From assembly GCF_013113715.1 (NCBI RefSeq), contig NZ_CP053344.1, forward strand, positions 3,658,001-3,722,000: DNA of 64,000 bases, given 5' to 3'. A program made the position numbers and the translations under genes. The notes beneath the pieces are model-generated. The model searched no databases and had not been told where the DNA came from. It saw only the letters and a program-made list of their open reading frames with translations. The DNA is from Herbiconiux sp. SALV-R1 (lineage in GTDB: Bacteria > Actinomycetota > Actinomycetes > Actinomycetales > Microbacteriaceae). Position 1 is the first letter of the stretch, and the number at the start of each line of letters is the position of its first letter. This document shows positions 36,628 through 43,829 of the stretch, in pieces.

Positions 36628-38606
36628 CCACCCAGCGGATGACCGTCGCCCAGGCGCTGATGAGCTTCCTCGCCCACCAGTGGACCGTCGACGGCGCCCA
36701 CCGCGAGCGCACCGTGGCGGGCACCTTCGGCATCTTCGGCCACGGCAACGTCGCGGGCATCGGGCAGGCCCTCCACCAGCTCGACCTCGACGAGCCCGGC
36801 CTCATGCCCTACCACCAGGCCCGCACCGAGCAGGCGATGGTGCACCAGGCCGTCGGGTACGCCCGGATGCGCCGCCGGCTCGGCACCTTCGCCTCGGCGG
36901 CCTCGGTGGGTCCGGGCGCCGCCAACATGCTCACCGGCGCAGCCCTCGCCACCGCGAACCGCCTTCCGGCCCTCCTGCTGCCGAGCGACACCTTCGCCAC
37001 CCGGGTCGCCGACCCCGTGCTGCAGCAGCTCGAGCTGCCCCACGACACCGGTGTGCAGGTCACCGACGCCTTCCGGCCGCTCTCGCGCTACTTCGACCGC
37101 GTCCAGCGACCCGAGCAGCTCTTCTCCATCGCGCTCGCCGCGATGCGCGTGCTCACCGACCCCGCCGAGACCGGGGCCGTCACCATCGCGCTCCCCGAAG
37201 ACGTGCAGGCGGAGGCCGTCGACGTGCCGGAGGAGTTCCTGCGTGACCGTGAGTGGCATCTGCGCCGGCCTCTGCCCGAGCGTGGAGCGCTCGAGCGCGC
37301 GGCCACGGCGATCGCGCGCGCCCGCCGGCCCCTCGTCATCGCCGGTGGCGGCGTGATCTACTCCGGTGCCGAAGACGCGCTGCGCCGATTCGCGGAGTCC
37401 ACGGGCATCCCGGTCGCCACAACCCAGGCGGGCGGCGGGTCGCTGGCGTGGGACCACCCGCTCTCCCTCGGCGGGGTCGGGGCGACGGGCAGCCGGGCAG
37501 CGAACGACGTCGCGGCGGCGGCCGACGTGGTGATCGGCATCGGCACCCGCTACAGCGACTTCACCACGGCCAGCCGCACCGCCTTCCAGAACCCCGACGT
37601 GCTGTTCGTGAACGTCAACGTGGCATCCTTCGACGCCTACAAGCACGGCAGCGAGCTGCCGGTGGTCGCCGACGCGCGCGAGGCGATCATCGGCCTAGAG
37701 CGATCGTTGGAGCGCTACCGAGTGCCGAGTTCGTTCTCGGAGCACGTCGAGCGGCTGCGCTCCGAGTGGATCGCGACCGTCGACGAGGCGCTCGCCCCCA
37801 CCGGAGCGGAGATGCCCGGCCAGCCCGAGATCATCGGCGCGGTGCGCTCTGCTGCCGGCGAGCGCGACGTGGTGGTGCAGGCGGCCGGGTCGCTGCCCGG
37901 CGACCTGCACAAGCTGTGGCGGGTGAGCGATCCGCTCGGCTACCACGTCGAGTACGCCTTCTCGTGCATGGGCTACGAGATCGCGGGGGGCCTCGGCGCG
38001 CGGCGGGGTGTGCTCGCCGGCGGGCTCGGCGACCGCGATGTCATCGTCATGGTGGGCGATGGCTCGTACCTCATGCTGCACACCGAGCTCGTCACCGCCG
38101 TCGCGGAGGGGCTCAAGATCGTCGTGGTGCTCATCCAGAATCACGGCTACGCCTCCATCGGGCATCTCTCCGAGACCGTGGGGTCGGAGCGGTACGGCAC
38201 TCGCTACCGCGACGCTGCCGACCCGGAACGCCTCCTGCCGGTCGACCTCGCGGCGAACGCTCGCAGCTACGGCGTCGACGTGATCGAGGTGCAGGCCGGG
38301 CCGGATGTCGTCGCGCGGCTGTCGGATGCGGTGCGCGCGGCGAAGGCCTCACCCCGGTCGACCGTCATCCACGTCGAGAGCGATCCTCTGGTCTACGCGC
38401 CCGACGGCGCGGGCTGGTGGGACGTTCCGGTGGCGGAGGTGTCGACCGTGCGGTCGACCCGGGAGGCGCATGAGACCTACTTGTCGCACCGGGCGTCTCA
38501 GCGGCCGCTGCTGGGCTCGCCCACATCCCCCGTCCACCGGGATTCCATCTCCGGTCCCGAATCCACATCCGCATCCGCATCCGCATCTGAAGGGCGACCC
38601 TCGTGA
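36624..38606 (+). CDS. iolD: 3D-(3,5/4)-trihydroxycyclohexane-1,2-dione acylhydrolase (decyclizing)
   Basis: A 660-residue thiamine-diphosphate enzyme. The N-terminal TVAQALMSFLAHQWTVDG and GTFGIFGHGNVAGIG are typical of IolD. The ThDP-binding segment starts at GDGSYLML near residue 478 and ends at QNHGYASIG. It opens the cyclohexane ring of the IolE product. The C-terminus carries a Ser/Ala-rich tail written by an ATCCGC hexanucleotide repeat at 38567-38586, absent from ordinary IolD as far as I know. Confidence 0.92.
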   Translation: MTTQRMTVAQALMSFLAHQWTVDGAHRERTVAGTFGIFGHGNVAGIGQALHQLDLDEPGLMPYHQARTEQAMVHQAVGYARMRRRLGTFASAASVGPGAANMLTGAALATANRLPALLLPSDTFATRVADPVLQQLELPHDTGVQVTDAFRPLSRYFDRVQRPEQLFSIALAAMRVLTDPAETGAVTIALPEDVQAEAVDVPEEFLRDREWHLRRPLPERGALERAATAIARARRPLVIAGGGVIYSGAEDALRRFAESTGIPVATTQAGGGSLAWDHPLSLGGVGATGSRAANDVAAAADVVIGIGTRYSDFTTASRTAFQNPDVLFVNVNVASFDAYKHGSELPVVADAREAIIGLERSLERYRVPSSFSEHVERLRSEWIATVDEALAPTGAEMPGQPEIIGAVRSAAGERDVVVQAAGSLPGDLHKLWRVSDPLGYHVEYAFSCMGYEIAGGLGARRGVLAGGLGDRDVIVMVGDGSYLMLHTELVTAVAEGLKIVVVLIQNHGYASIGHLSETVGSERYGTRYRDAADPERLLPVDLAANARSYGVDVIEVQAGPDVVARLSDAVRAAKASPRSTVIHVESDPLVYAPDGAGWWDVPVAEVSTVRSTREAHETYLSHRASQRPLLGSPTSPVHRDSISGPESTSASASASEGRPS

Positions 38607-39673
38607 CCGCACCCCTCTCCCCCCTGCTCGAGGCCACCCGCCGCTTCCCGACTCGGCTCTGGAACGACTCCGCCGACCCCGACGAGCTCACCCGCTCGAT
38701 CGCGTTCGGGGCCGTCGGCGCCACCTGCAACCCGGTAATCGCGCTGGCCGCCATCCGGAAGCGGCTCGACGTCTGGGGCCCGCGCATCCGTGAGCTGGCC
38801 GACGAGCGGCCGACCGCCGGCGAGTCCGAGCTGGGCTGGGCCGTGGTCGAAGAGCTGTCGGTGCAGGCCGCGGCGCTGCTCGAACCGAGCTTCGAGGCTT
38901 CGGGCGGCCGGGACGGCAGGCTATCCGTCCAGACCGACCCCCGGTTGCACCGCGATGCCGACGCGCTCGTCGCCCAGGCGGTGCGCTTCTCGGAGCTCGC
39001 CCCGAACATCATCGTGAAGATCCCGGCCACGTCGACGGGCATCCGGGCGATCGAGGAGGCGACCTACCGCGGCGTGAGCATCAACGCCACGGTGAGCTTC
39101 ACGGTCGCCCAGGCCGTCGCGGTGGCCGAGGCGATCGAGCGCGGGCTCGACCGGCGGGCCGACGACGGTCTCGACGAGCACGAGTTCGGTTCGGTCGTCA
39201 CCATCATGGGCGGCCGCCTCGACGATTGGCTGAAGTCGTGGGTCGCCGACCAGCGCATCCTCATCGACCCCGGCGCCATGGAATGGGCGGGGGTGGCGGC
39301 CCTGAAGAAGGCACACGCTCTCTTCCGCGAGCGGGGCTACCGGTCGCGCGTGCTGTCGGCGGCGTTCCGCAACCACCTGCAGTGGTCGGAGCTGCAGGGG
39401 GGCGACCTCGTGGTCTCGCCGCCGTTCGACTGGCAGGCCCGCATCGACGAGAACGCCCTGCCCGTGCTCGAGCGGATCGACGAGCCCGTACCGGCCGCCG
39501 CGCTGGCCGAACTCAGGCGCCTGTCGGAGTTCCACCGCGCCTACGACGAGCACGGCCTGTCGATCGAGGAGTTCGACACCTTCGGCGCCACCGTCAGAAC
39601 CCTCCGCCAGTTCCTCGAGGCCGACGCTCAGCTCGATGCCCTCGTACGCGACATACTTGTGCCGGCGGTGTGA
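38603..39673 (+). CDS. Transaldolase family protein
   Basis: A 356-residue transaldolase-like TIM barrel. LWNDSADPDEL and GATCNPVI form the N-terminal signature. NIIVKIPAT carries the Schiff-base Lys near residue 139, and GVSINATVSFTVAQA is classical. It starts with GTG overlapping the iolD stop. Inositol operons normally use IolJ for the aldol step; none is seen here, so this transaldolase may act on the same or a related keto-acid phosphate, or recycle sugars. Confidence 0.8.
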   Translation: MTAPLSPLLEATRRFPTRLWNDSADPDELTRSIAFGAVGATCNPVIALAAIRKRLDVWGPRIRELADERPTAGESELGWAVVEELSVQAAALLEPSFEASGGRDGRLSVQTDPRLHRDADALVAQAVRFSELAPNIIVKIPATSTGIRAIEEATYRGVSINATVSFTVAQAVAVAEAIERGLDRRADDGLDEHEFGSVVTIMGGRLDDWLKSWVADQRILIDPGAMEWAGVAALKKAHALFRERGYRSRVLSAAFRNHLQWSELQGGDLVVSPPFDWQARIDENALPVLERIDEPVPAAALAELRRLSEFHRAYDEHGLSIEEFDTFGATVRTLRQFLEADAQLDALVRDILVPAV

Positions 39674-39703
39674 GAACTCGAGAGCTTGACCCGTGCACGA
39701 CGC

Positions 39704-39720
39704 GATGGTCGAAGGCCATC
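39704..39720 (+). terminator. Short hairpin after the inositol-type operon
   Basis: GATGGTC (39704-39710) pairs with GGCCATC (39714-39720), including one G-T pair, around a GAA loop. There is no T-tract, so termination efficiency is uncertain. It lies in the 79-bp convergent gap. Confidence 0.35.
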
Positions 39721-39752
39721 GGCAGCTCGTCTAGGCACGCCGCCCGATACAA

Positions 39753-40625
39753 CTAGCTCCGGCGCCTCTTCCGCTCCACCGCAGCGCGGATGCGGCGGGC
39801 GCGTTCGGTGACGGGGCGGTCGACCATGGTGCCGTCGACGCTCGCGACACCCTCCCCGTCGCCCTCCGCCGCGAGGATGCGCTCGGCCCACGCCACCTCG
39901 TCGGCGGTGGGGGCGAAGGCCTCGCGCACGGCGTCGAGCTGACGGGGGTGGATGCAGAGCTTGCCGCCGAAGCCGAACGAGCGAGCGCGGGCGGCCGCGG
40001 CGCGCACGGGGTCGAGGTCGGTGAACTCGACGGAGGGCGAGTCGAGGGGCCCGGCGAGTCCCGCGACGCGGGACGCGAGGGTGAGCTGGAAGCGGGCGAT
40101 GTCGACGACCTCGGGCGCGGTGGTGTCGAGGTCGAGCGCGAGGTCGATGCCCCCTAGGGCCAGCCGCGCGACCCCCGGCGTCTGCGCGAGGGCGGGTGCC
40201 GCGGCGAGCCCCGCCGCGCTCTCGACGAGGGGGATGATGCCGGCGTCGCCGGCGCGCATCCGTACCGCCTCGATCGCGTCGGGCGACTCGGTCTTCGCCA
40301 GGGCCACGCCCACGAGACCCCCGCCGATCGTCGCGAGCAGCTCGAGGTCGGCGGTGTGCTCGGGCGATGCGGCTCCGTTCACCCGCAACACGAACGACGA
40401 CGGATGCGCGGCGACGGCCTCGACGACCGCCTCACGGGCGAGGGCTTTGCGGTCGGCCGCCACCGCATCCTCGAGATCGACGATGACGAGGTCGGCGCCG
40501 CTCGCGAGGGCCTTGCCGAAGCGATCGGGGCGGTCGCCCGGCACGAACAGGGCCGTGGTGGCCGCGGAGAGTCGGGCGGAGGGGTGGGGCTGCTGCGCGA
40601 TGCTCACCTGTCGATCATGGCGCAT
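39753..40625 (-). CDS. HpcH/HpaI aldolase / citrate lyase beta-subunit (CitE)-like protein
   Basis: A 290-residue CitE-like protein. LFVPGDRPDRFGKAL begins the barrel and VIVDLEDAVAADRK carries acidic residues. IIPLVESAAGL supplies the metal-binding Glu, and GFGGKLCIHPRQL is the C-terminal family motif. Stand-alone CitE-like enzymes cleave or form beta-hydroxyacyl-CoA esters such as malyl- or citramalyl-CoA. No CoA-transferase partner is next to it. GTG at codon 7 (VSIAQ) is an alternative start. Confidence 0.82.
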   Translation of the reverse strand: MRHDRQVSIAQQPHPSARLSAATTALFVPGDRPDRFGKALASGADLVIVDLEDAVAADRKALAREAVVEAVAAHPSSFVLRVNGAASPEHTADLELLATIGGGLVGVALAKTESPDAIEAVRMRAGDAGIIPLVESAAGLAAAPALAQTPGVARLALGGIDLALDLDTTAPEVVDIARFQLTLASRVAGLAGPLDSPSVEFTDLDPVRAAAARARSFGFGGKLCIHPRQLDAVREAFAPTADEVAWAERILAAEGDGEGVASVDGTMVDRPVTERARRIRAAVERKRRRS

Positions 40626-40723
40626 GTCGATTGCGGACAGAAAGCGACCTGAATGCTCGAGAGGGTGGATGCAGTGCCGGACAGTCCGGCCGGCGGCTCC
40701 GCCGCGACCCCCTAGGAGACCTC

Positions 40724-41173
40724 ATGTCGACCTCACCCGTTGCCCACCTCAACTTCCACGGCCAGGCCCGCGAGGCCCTCGAGTTCTACGCCGGGGTGTT
40801 CGACGGCACCACGAGCATCCGCACCTACGGCGACTTCGGCATGCCGGCCGCGCTGCCCGACGCCGACAAGGTCGTGTTCGGGCGGGTCGACGGCGCCGAC
40901 GGCTTCGCCGTGATGGCCTACGACGTGCCGGGCGCTGCGGAAGGGTCGCTGCAGGGCGGCTCGACCTCGCGGCGGGATGGCGTGACGATCACCGACCAGC
41001 CGTTCTTCCTCGCCCTCGACGCCCCGACGCTCGAGGCCGCAGAGCTCAGGTGGTCGGCCCTCGCCGTAGGCGCGACCGTGGTCGAGCCGCTCGCCGCGTC
41101 GGCCTGGTCGGCCGGGTTCGGCATGCTCACCGACCGCTTCGGGGTGACCTGGACGGTGAGCGTGGCCGGCTGA
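40724..41173 (+). CDS. VOC family protein (PhnB-like)
   Basis: A 149-residue vicinal-oxygen-chelate protein of the PhnB/3-demethylubiquinone-methyltransferase-like type: VAHLNFHGQAREALEFYAGVF at the start and WSAGFGMLTDRFGVTWTVSV at the end. TAGGAG precedes the ATG. Such proteins are often small binding or resistance proteins; no specific function can be given. Confidence 0.8.
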   Translation: MSTSPVAHLNFHGQAREALEFYAGVFDGTTSIRTYGDFGMPAALPDADKVVFGRVDGADGFAVMAYDVPGAAEGSLQGGSTSRRDGVTITDQPFFLALDAPTLEAAELRWSALAVGATVVEPLAASAWSAGFGMLTDRFGVTWTVSVAG

Positions 41174-41188
41174 CCGGCAGCGCCGAGC

Positions 41189-41226
41189 GGGGTGCGGCGG
41201 GGCGGGGTGCGGGGCGCGGTGCGGGG
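41189..41226 (+). other. Cluster of G-tracts, possible G-quadruplex
   Basis: Five GGGG tracts lie at 41189, 41199, 41204, 41211 and 41223 within 38 bp, with loops of 1-8 nt. This exceeds ordinary GC-rich composition. It lies between the VOC gene stop and the AraC remnant. A quadruplex is inferred, not shown. Confidence 0.5.
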
Positions 41227-41267
41227 TGCGGCGGCGCGTGTCAATCCGCCGCGCCCCGCGGCTCCGA

Positions 41268-41645
41268 ATGTCGATCATGGGCCACAGTCTCCCGGTCGCA
41301 CTGGCGTGCCGGTACATCCACGCGAACGCCCACCGCGACATCGGCCTCGACGACATCACCCAGGCTGCCCGTCTCTCGCCGCGAGGGCTGCAGTACGCGT
41401 TCCGCAAGCAGTTGGGCGTCACCCCGCTCGGATACCTGCGTGAGGTGCGACTGGCGCGTGCTCATGACGATCTGCTCGCCGAGGGTTCGGCGCCGGAGCG
41501 CCACGCGACCGTGAACGAGATCGCACGGCGCTGGTTCTTCACGCATCCGTCGCGCTTCGCGGCAACGTACTTCGCGGCGTACGGCGTCTACCCGAACGAC
41601 GAGTTGCGACCCGCTCACGCCTCGGGGCCTCTCGCTCGCGGATAG
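41268..41645 (+). pseudogene. AraC-type DNA-binding domain without its N-terminal domain
   Basis: The 125-residue peptide is almost only an AraC C-terminal domain: LPVALACRYIHANAHRDIGL, ITQAARLSPRGLQYAFRKQLG, and a second HTH ending THPSRFAATYFAAYGVYPND. Family members of this type are normally about 300 residues with an N-terminal sensor of about 200. Upstream there is only the VOC gene and a G-rich stretch, so the sensor seems deleted. It could still bind DNA as a short regulator, so remnant status is an inference. Confidence 0.55.
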
Positions 41646-41667
41646 GCGCGTGGCGCGGGCCGGCGAG

Positions 41668-41716
41668 TTGCAAAGAATCGCTTGCAACATTTCCTTTGCA
41701 GAGATAGCTTTGCATC
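41668..41716 (+). promoter_or_regulatory. Four TTGCA iterons at exact 14-bp spacing
   Basis: TTGCA occurs at 41668, 41682, 41696 and 41710, each 14 bp from the next, ending two bases before the ATG at 41717. The first two are full TTGCAA palindromes. TTGCAA at 41682 could serve as a -35 box, with a weak TAGCTT (41705) as -10, giving a leaderless transcript. The array is probably the autoregulatory site of the ArsR-type protein. Confidence 0.6.
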
Positions 41717-42355
41717 ATGAGCGAAGAGGAGACGAGGCGGCCGGCTGACCGCTCACTCGACATGACGGCGCTGCGGGGTCTCGCGCATCCGTTGCGGGTA
41801 CGGATGCTCGACGTGCTGTCGACGTACGGCCCGCAGACCGCGAGCAGTCTCGCCGAGCGGCTCGCCGAGTCGTCGGGGGTGACCAGCTACCATCTGCGAC
41901 AGCTGGAGCAGCACCACTTCATCCGCGAGGTCAAGGGGCGGGGCACCGCGCGGGAGCGGTGGTGGGAGCGCGTGCCCGGCGGCATCTCGATCGACAGCGC
42001 CACCCTGCCCTCCACCGCTGCCGCCCGCGCGGCGAACGCCATCGTCACCACGGAATGGCACCGCAATCGTGAGGCGCTGCTCGGCGACTTCGTACGCCGC
42101 GGTGAGCACGAGCTCAGCCGCGACTGGATCGAGGCGTCGGTGGTGAACACCGCCAACGCGCGGGTCACCAGCGAGCAGCTGGCCGAGCTCACCGCCGAGC
42201 TCGAGCGGGTGACCGACGAGTTCCTCGACCGGCACCGCCACCAGTTCGGAACCGACCTGCCCGGCACGCGGCCGGTGCAGATACAGCTGAGTGCTTTCCC
42301 GGTGCTCGATGCCGGAGAAGCGCCCGACCCCCGCAGCACGCACAGTGAGGAGTAG
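41717..42355 (+). CDS. ArsR-type winged-helix regulator
   Basis: A 212-residue regulator. Residues about 15-75 carry ALRGLAHPLRVRMLDVLSTY and ASSLAERLAESSGVTSYHLR, the winged HTH of the ArsR/HTH_20 type. GRGTARERWWERV forms the wing. The C-terminal half is helical and Glu-rich and may be a dimerisation or ligand domain. No Cys pair for metal sensing is visible. It is coupled to a 67-residue protein, and TTGCA repeats upstream suggest autoregulation. Confidence 0.83.
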   Translation: MSEEETRRPADRSLDMTALRGLAHPLRVRMLDVLSTYGPQTASSLAERLAESSGVTSYHLRQLEQHHFIREVKGRGTARERWWERVPGGISIDSATLPSTAAARAANAIVTTEWHRNREALLGDFVRRGEHELSRDWIEASVVNTANARVTSEQLAELTAELERVTDEFLDRHRHQFGTDLPGTRPVQIQLSAFPVLDAGEAPDPRSTHSEE

Positions 42356-42358
42356 ACC

Positions 42359-42562
42359 ATGACCGCCATTCAGAGCGCCCCGCGTGGGGTCGATCTCGTC
42401 GCCATCCGGCTCGGCACGCTGCTGCAGCGGTGGGGGCGCGAGCGCGCGGGTCGTCGCGCCCTCGAGTTCGAGCGGATCGACCCGCGTGACCACCAGCGCA
42501 TGCTCGCCGAGCTCGAGTCTGCGCGAGCGCAGCGCGAGGCGTGGGTGCCGCGCATCCGGTGA
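42359..42562 (+). CDS. Small hypothetical protein after the ArsR regulator
   Basis: A 67-residue protein with no family I recognise. It is basic and probably helical (VAIRLGTLLQRWGRERAGRRALEF is a possible amphipathic stretch, broken by charged residues). It starts 4 bp after the ArsR stop, preceded by GAGGAG. Being co-transcribed with the regulator, it may be a target or partner. Confidence 0.55.
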   Translation: MTAIQSAPRGVDLVAIRLGTLLQRWGRERAGRRALEFERIDPRDHQRMLAELESARAQREAWVPRIR

Positions 42563-42604
42563 CCTCAGCGCGGGATGCGCGGCGGCGCCGGGCTAGGAGC
42601 CGCC

Positions 42605-42884
42605 GGCTCGGCCGCCACCGGTCTCCGGCATCGTCGGTTCAGGCGTCAACCCTCTCCGGCATCACCGGTTAAGGCGTCACCGGACTCGTGCGACGCAGGT
42701 TCAGGCGTCACCGGACTCGTGCGACGCAGGTTCAGGCATGACCGGGCCACAATGACGCGGGCTCCAGCATCACCGGTTTCGGGTGCCGGGTCAGGGGTCG
42801 CCAGCTCGGGCATCACAGGGGCTGAGGCGTCGCCGACTCGGACATCGCGAGCTCGACCTCGGGCTCGGGCTCGGGCTCGGCCAG
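42605..42884. repeat. Degenerate minisatellite after the AraC-CHY gene
   Basis: This gene-free stretch of about 320 bp is full of imperfect repeats with the core GGCGTCACCGG. Two perfect 31-bp copies lie at 42672-42702 and 42703-42733. Read on the minus strand past the AraC-CHY stop, parts still give peptides such as MPELATPDPAPETGDAG. The tract may therefore be a decayed Pro/Thr/Glu-rich C-terminal tail. Confidence 0.7.
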
Positions 42885-43733
42885 CTAAGGCGTCGCCAGC
42901 TCGGGCGTCGCCGGCTCCACCTCGAAGTACAGGTGGGTGTGGAGGCTGCAGCCGGGGTTGAAGGGGGCGGCGCACTCGGGGCAGCCGGTGGTGGCGAGGT
43001 AGTCGGCGATGGTGAGCTCGCTGCCGCACACGCCGCAGAGCACGGCTCGGCGGACGCGGTCGGCGAGCGGCCAGACCGCGGGCGGGTGGTCGGCGGTCTG
43101 CTCGTGGCAGAGGTGACAAGGGTAGTAGTCGCCGCAACAGGCGAACCGGATGGCGATGACATCGAGAGGGCCGCGATAGTGCACGCACCGCGTCTCATCG
43201 TCGACAGTGGGCCCCAGCACGCGCGGGCGCGGGTGGGTGGCGGCGTCCACAGCGCGCGTGGCCGTGGCCGCGTGCACAGCGGCGCGCGCGGGTGCGGCGG
43301 CGGGCACCGGCGCGGGCGGCGCCGCGGGGCGGGCGGGTTTTCGGGGGCGGGTGAGGATCATGGTGCGGCAGCTGGGCACGACGAGGAGGTCGCTGTGGTC
43401 GCGGGCGCGGTAGGCGGCGGGGGACTCGCCGACGAGTTCGGTGAACTTGGTGGTGAACGATCCGAGGCTGGTGCAGCCGACGGCGATGCAGACGTCGCGC
43501 ACGGTGAGGTCGCCGGCGCGCAGCAGCGCCTTCGCCCTCTCGATGCGGCGGGTCATGAGGTAGGAGTACGGCGTCTCGGAGTACGCCTCACGGAACCGCC
43601 GGCTGAAGTGCGCCGGCGACATGAGGGCGGTGCGTGCCAGTGAGGCGACGTCGAGCGGGTGGGCGAACTCCCGGTCCATGCGGTCGCGGGCGCGACGCAG
43701 CAGGCGCAGTTCGTCGAGCTCGGGCGCGGCCAT
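42885..43733 (-). CDS. AraC family regulator fused to a CHY zinc finger
   Basis: A 282-residue two-part protein. Residues about 1-110 form an AraC DNA-binding domain (LASLART-like first HTH with MSPAHFSRRFREAYSETPYSY; second HTH DVCIAVGCTSLGSFTTKFTEL). An Ala/Pro-rich linker follows. Residues about 180-270 are a CHY zinc finger: CVHYRGPLD, FACCGDYYPCHLCHE, CGVC, CPEC and HTHLYFE. The Cys/His set would bind several zinc ions. The start at MAAPELDEL was chosen; upstream codons overlap a palindrome. It is divergent from the OmpA-type operon, which it may regulate. Confidence 0.82.
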   Translation of the reverse strand: MAAPELDELRLLRRARDRMDREFAHPLDVASLARTALMSPAHFSRRFREAYSETPYSYLMTRRIERAKALLRAGDLTVRDVCIAVGCTSLGSFTTKFTELVGESPAAYRARDHSDLLVVPSCRTMILTRPRKPARPAAPPAPVPAAAPARAAVHAATATRAVDAATHPRPRVLGPTVDDETRCVHYRGPLDVIAIRFACCGDYYPCHLCHEQTADHPPAVWPLADRVRRAVLCGVCGSELTIADYLATTGCPECAAPFNPGCSLHTHLYFEVEPATPELATP

Positions 43734-43763
43734 CCACCCATTCTGCCGCTCCTCCGTGCGCGA

Positions 43764-43786
43764 CGACATGTCGCGAGATCGCGACA
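43764..43786. promoter_or_regulatory. Palindromic operator between AraC-CHY and the OmpA-type operon
   Basis: TGTCGCGA (43769-43776) and TCGCGACA (43779-43786) form a perfect 8+8 inverted repeat with a 2-nt centre. An overlapping palindrome CGACATGTCG lies at 43764-43773. It stands between the two divergent starts, so a dimeric regulator may control both. Confidence 0.55.
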
Positions 43787-43829
43787 GCTCGGCGACCCGT
43801 CTGCGACAGGTCTTCAATAGCGTGGAGAC

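Noticed and set aside
40631-40723. Upstream extension of the VOC gene
   Set aside because: A strong TAGGAG sequence precedes the ATG at 40724, and the extension lacks family similarity.
42605-42884. Possible CRISPR array
   Set aside because: The repeats are directly adjacent or degenerate, with no unique spacers of regular length and no cas genes nearby.
42646-43188. Frame reading out of the AraC-CHY gene into the repeat tract
   Set aside because: Its first part is an out-of-frame shadow of the zinc finger, and the rest is only repeat DNA. It is noted as a decayed tail, not as a gene.
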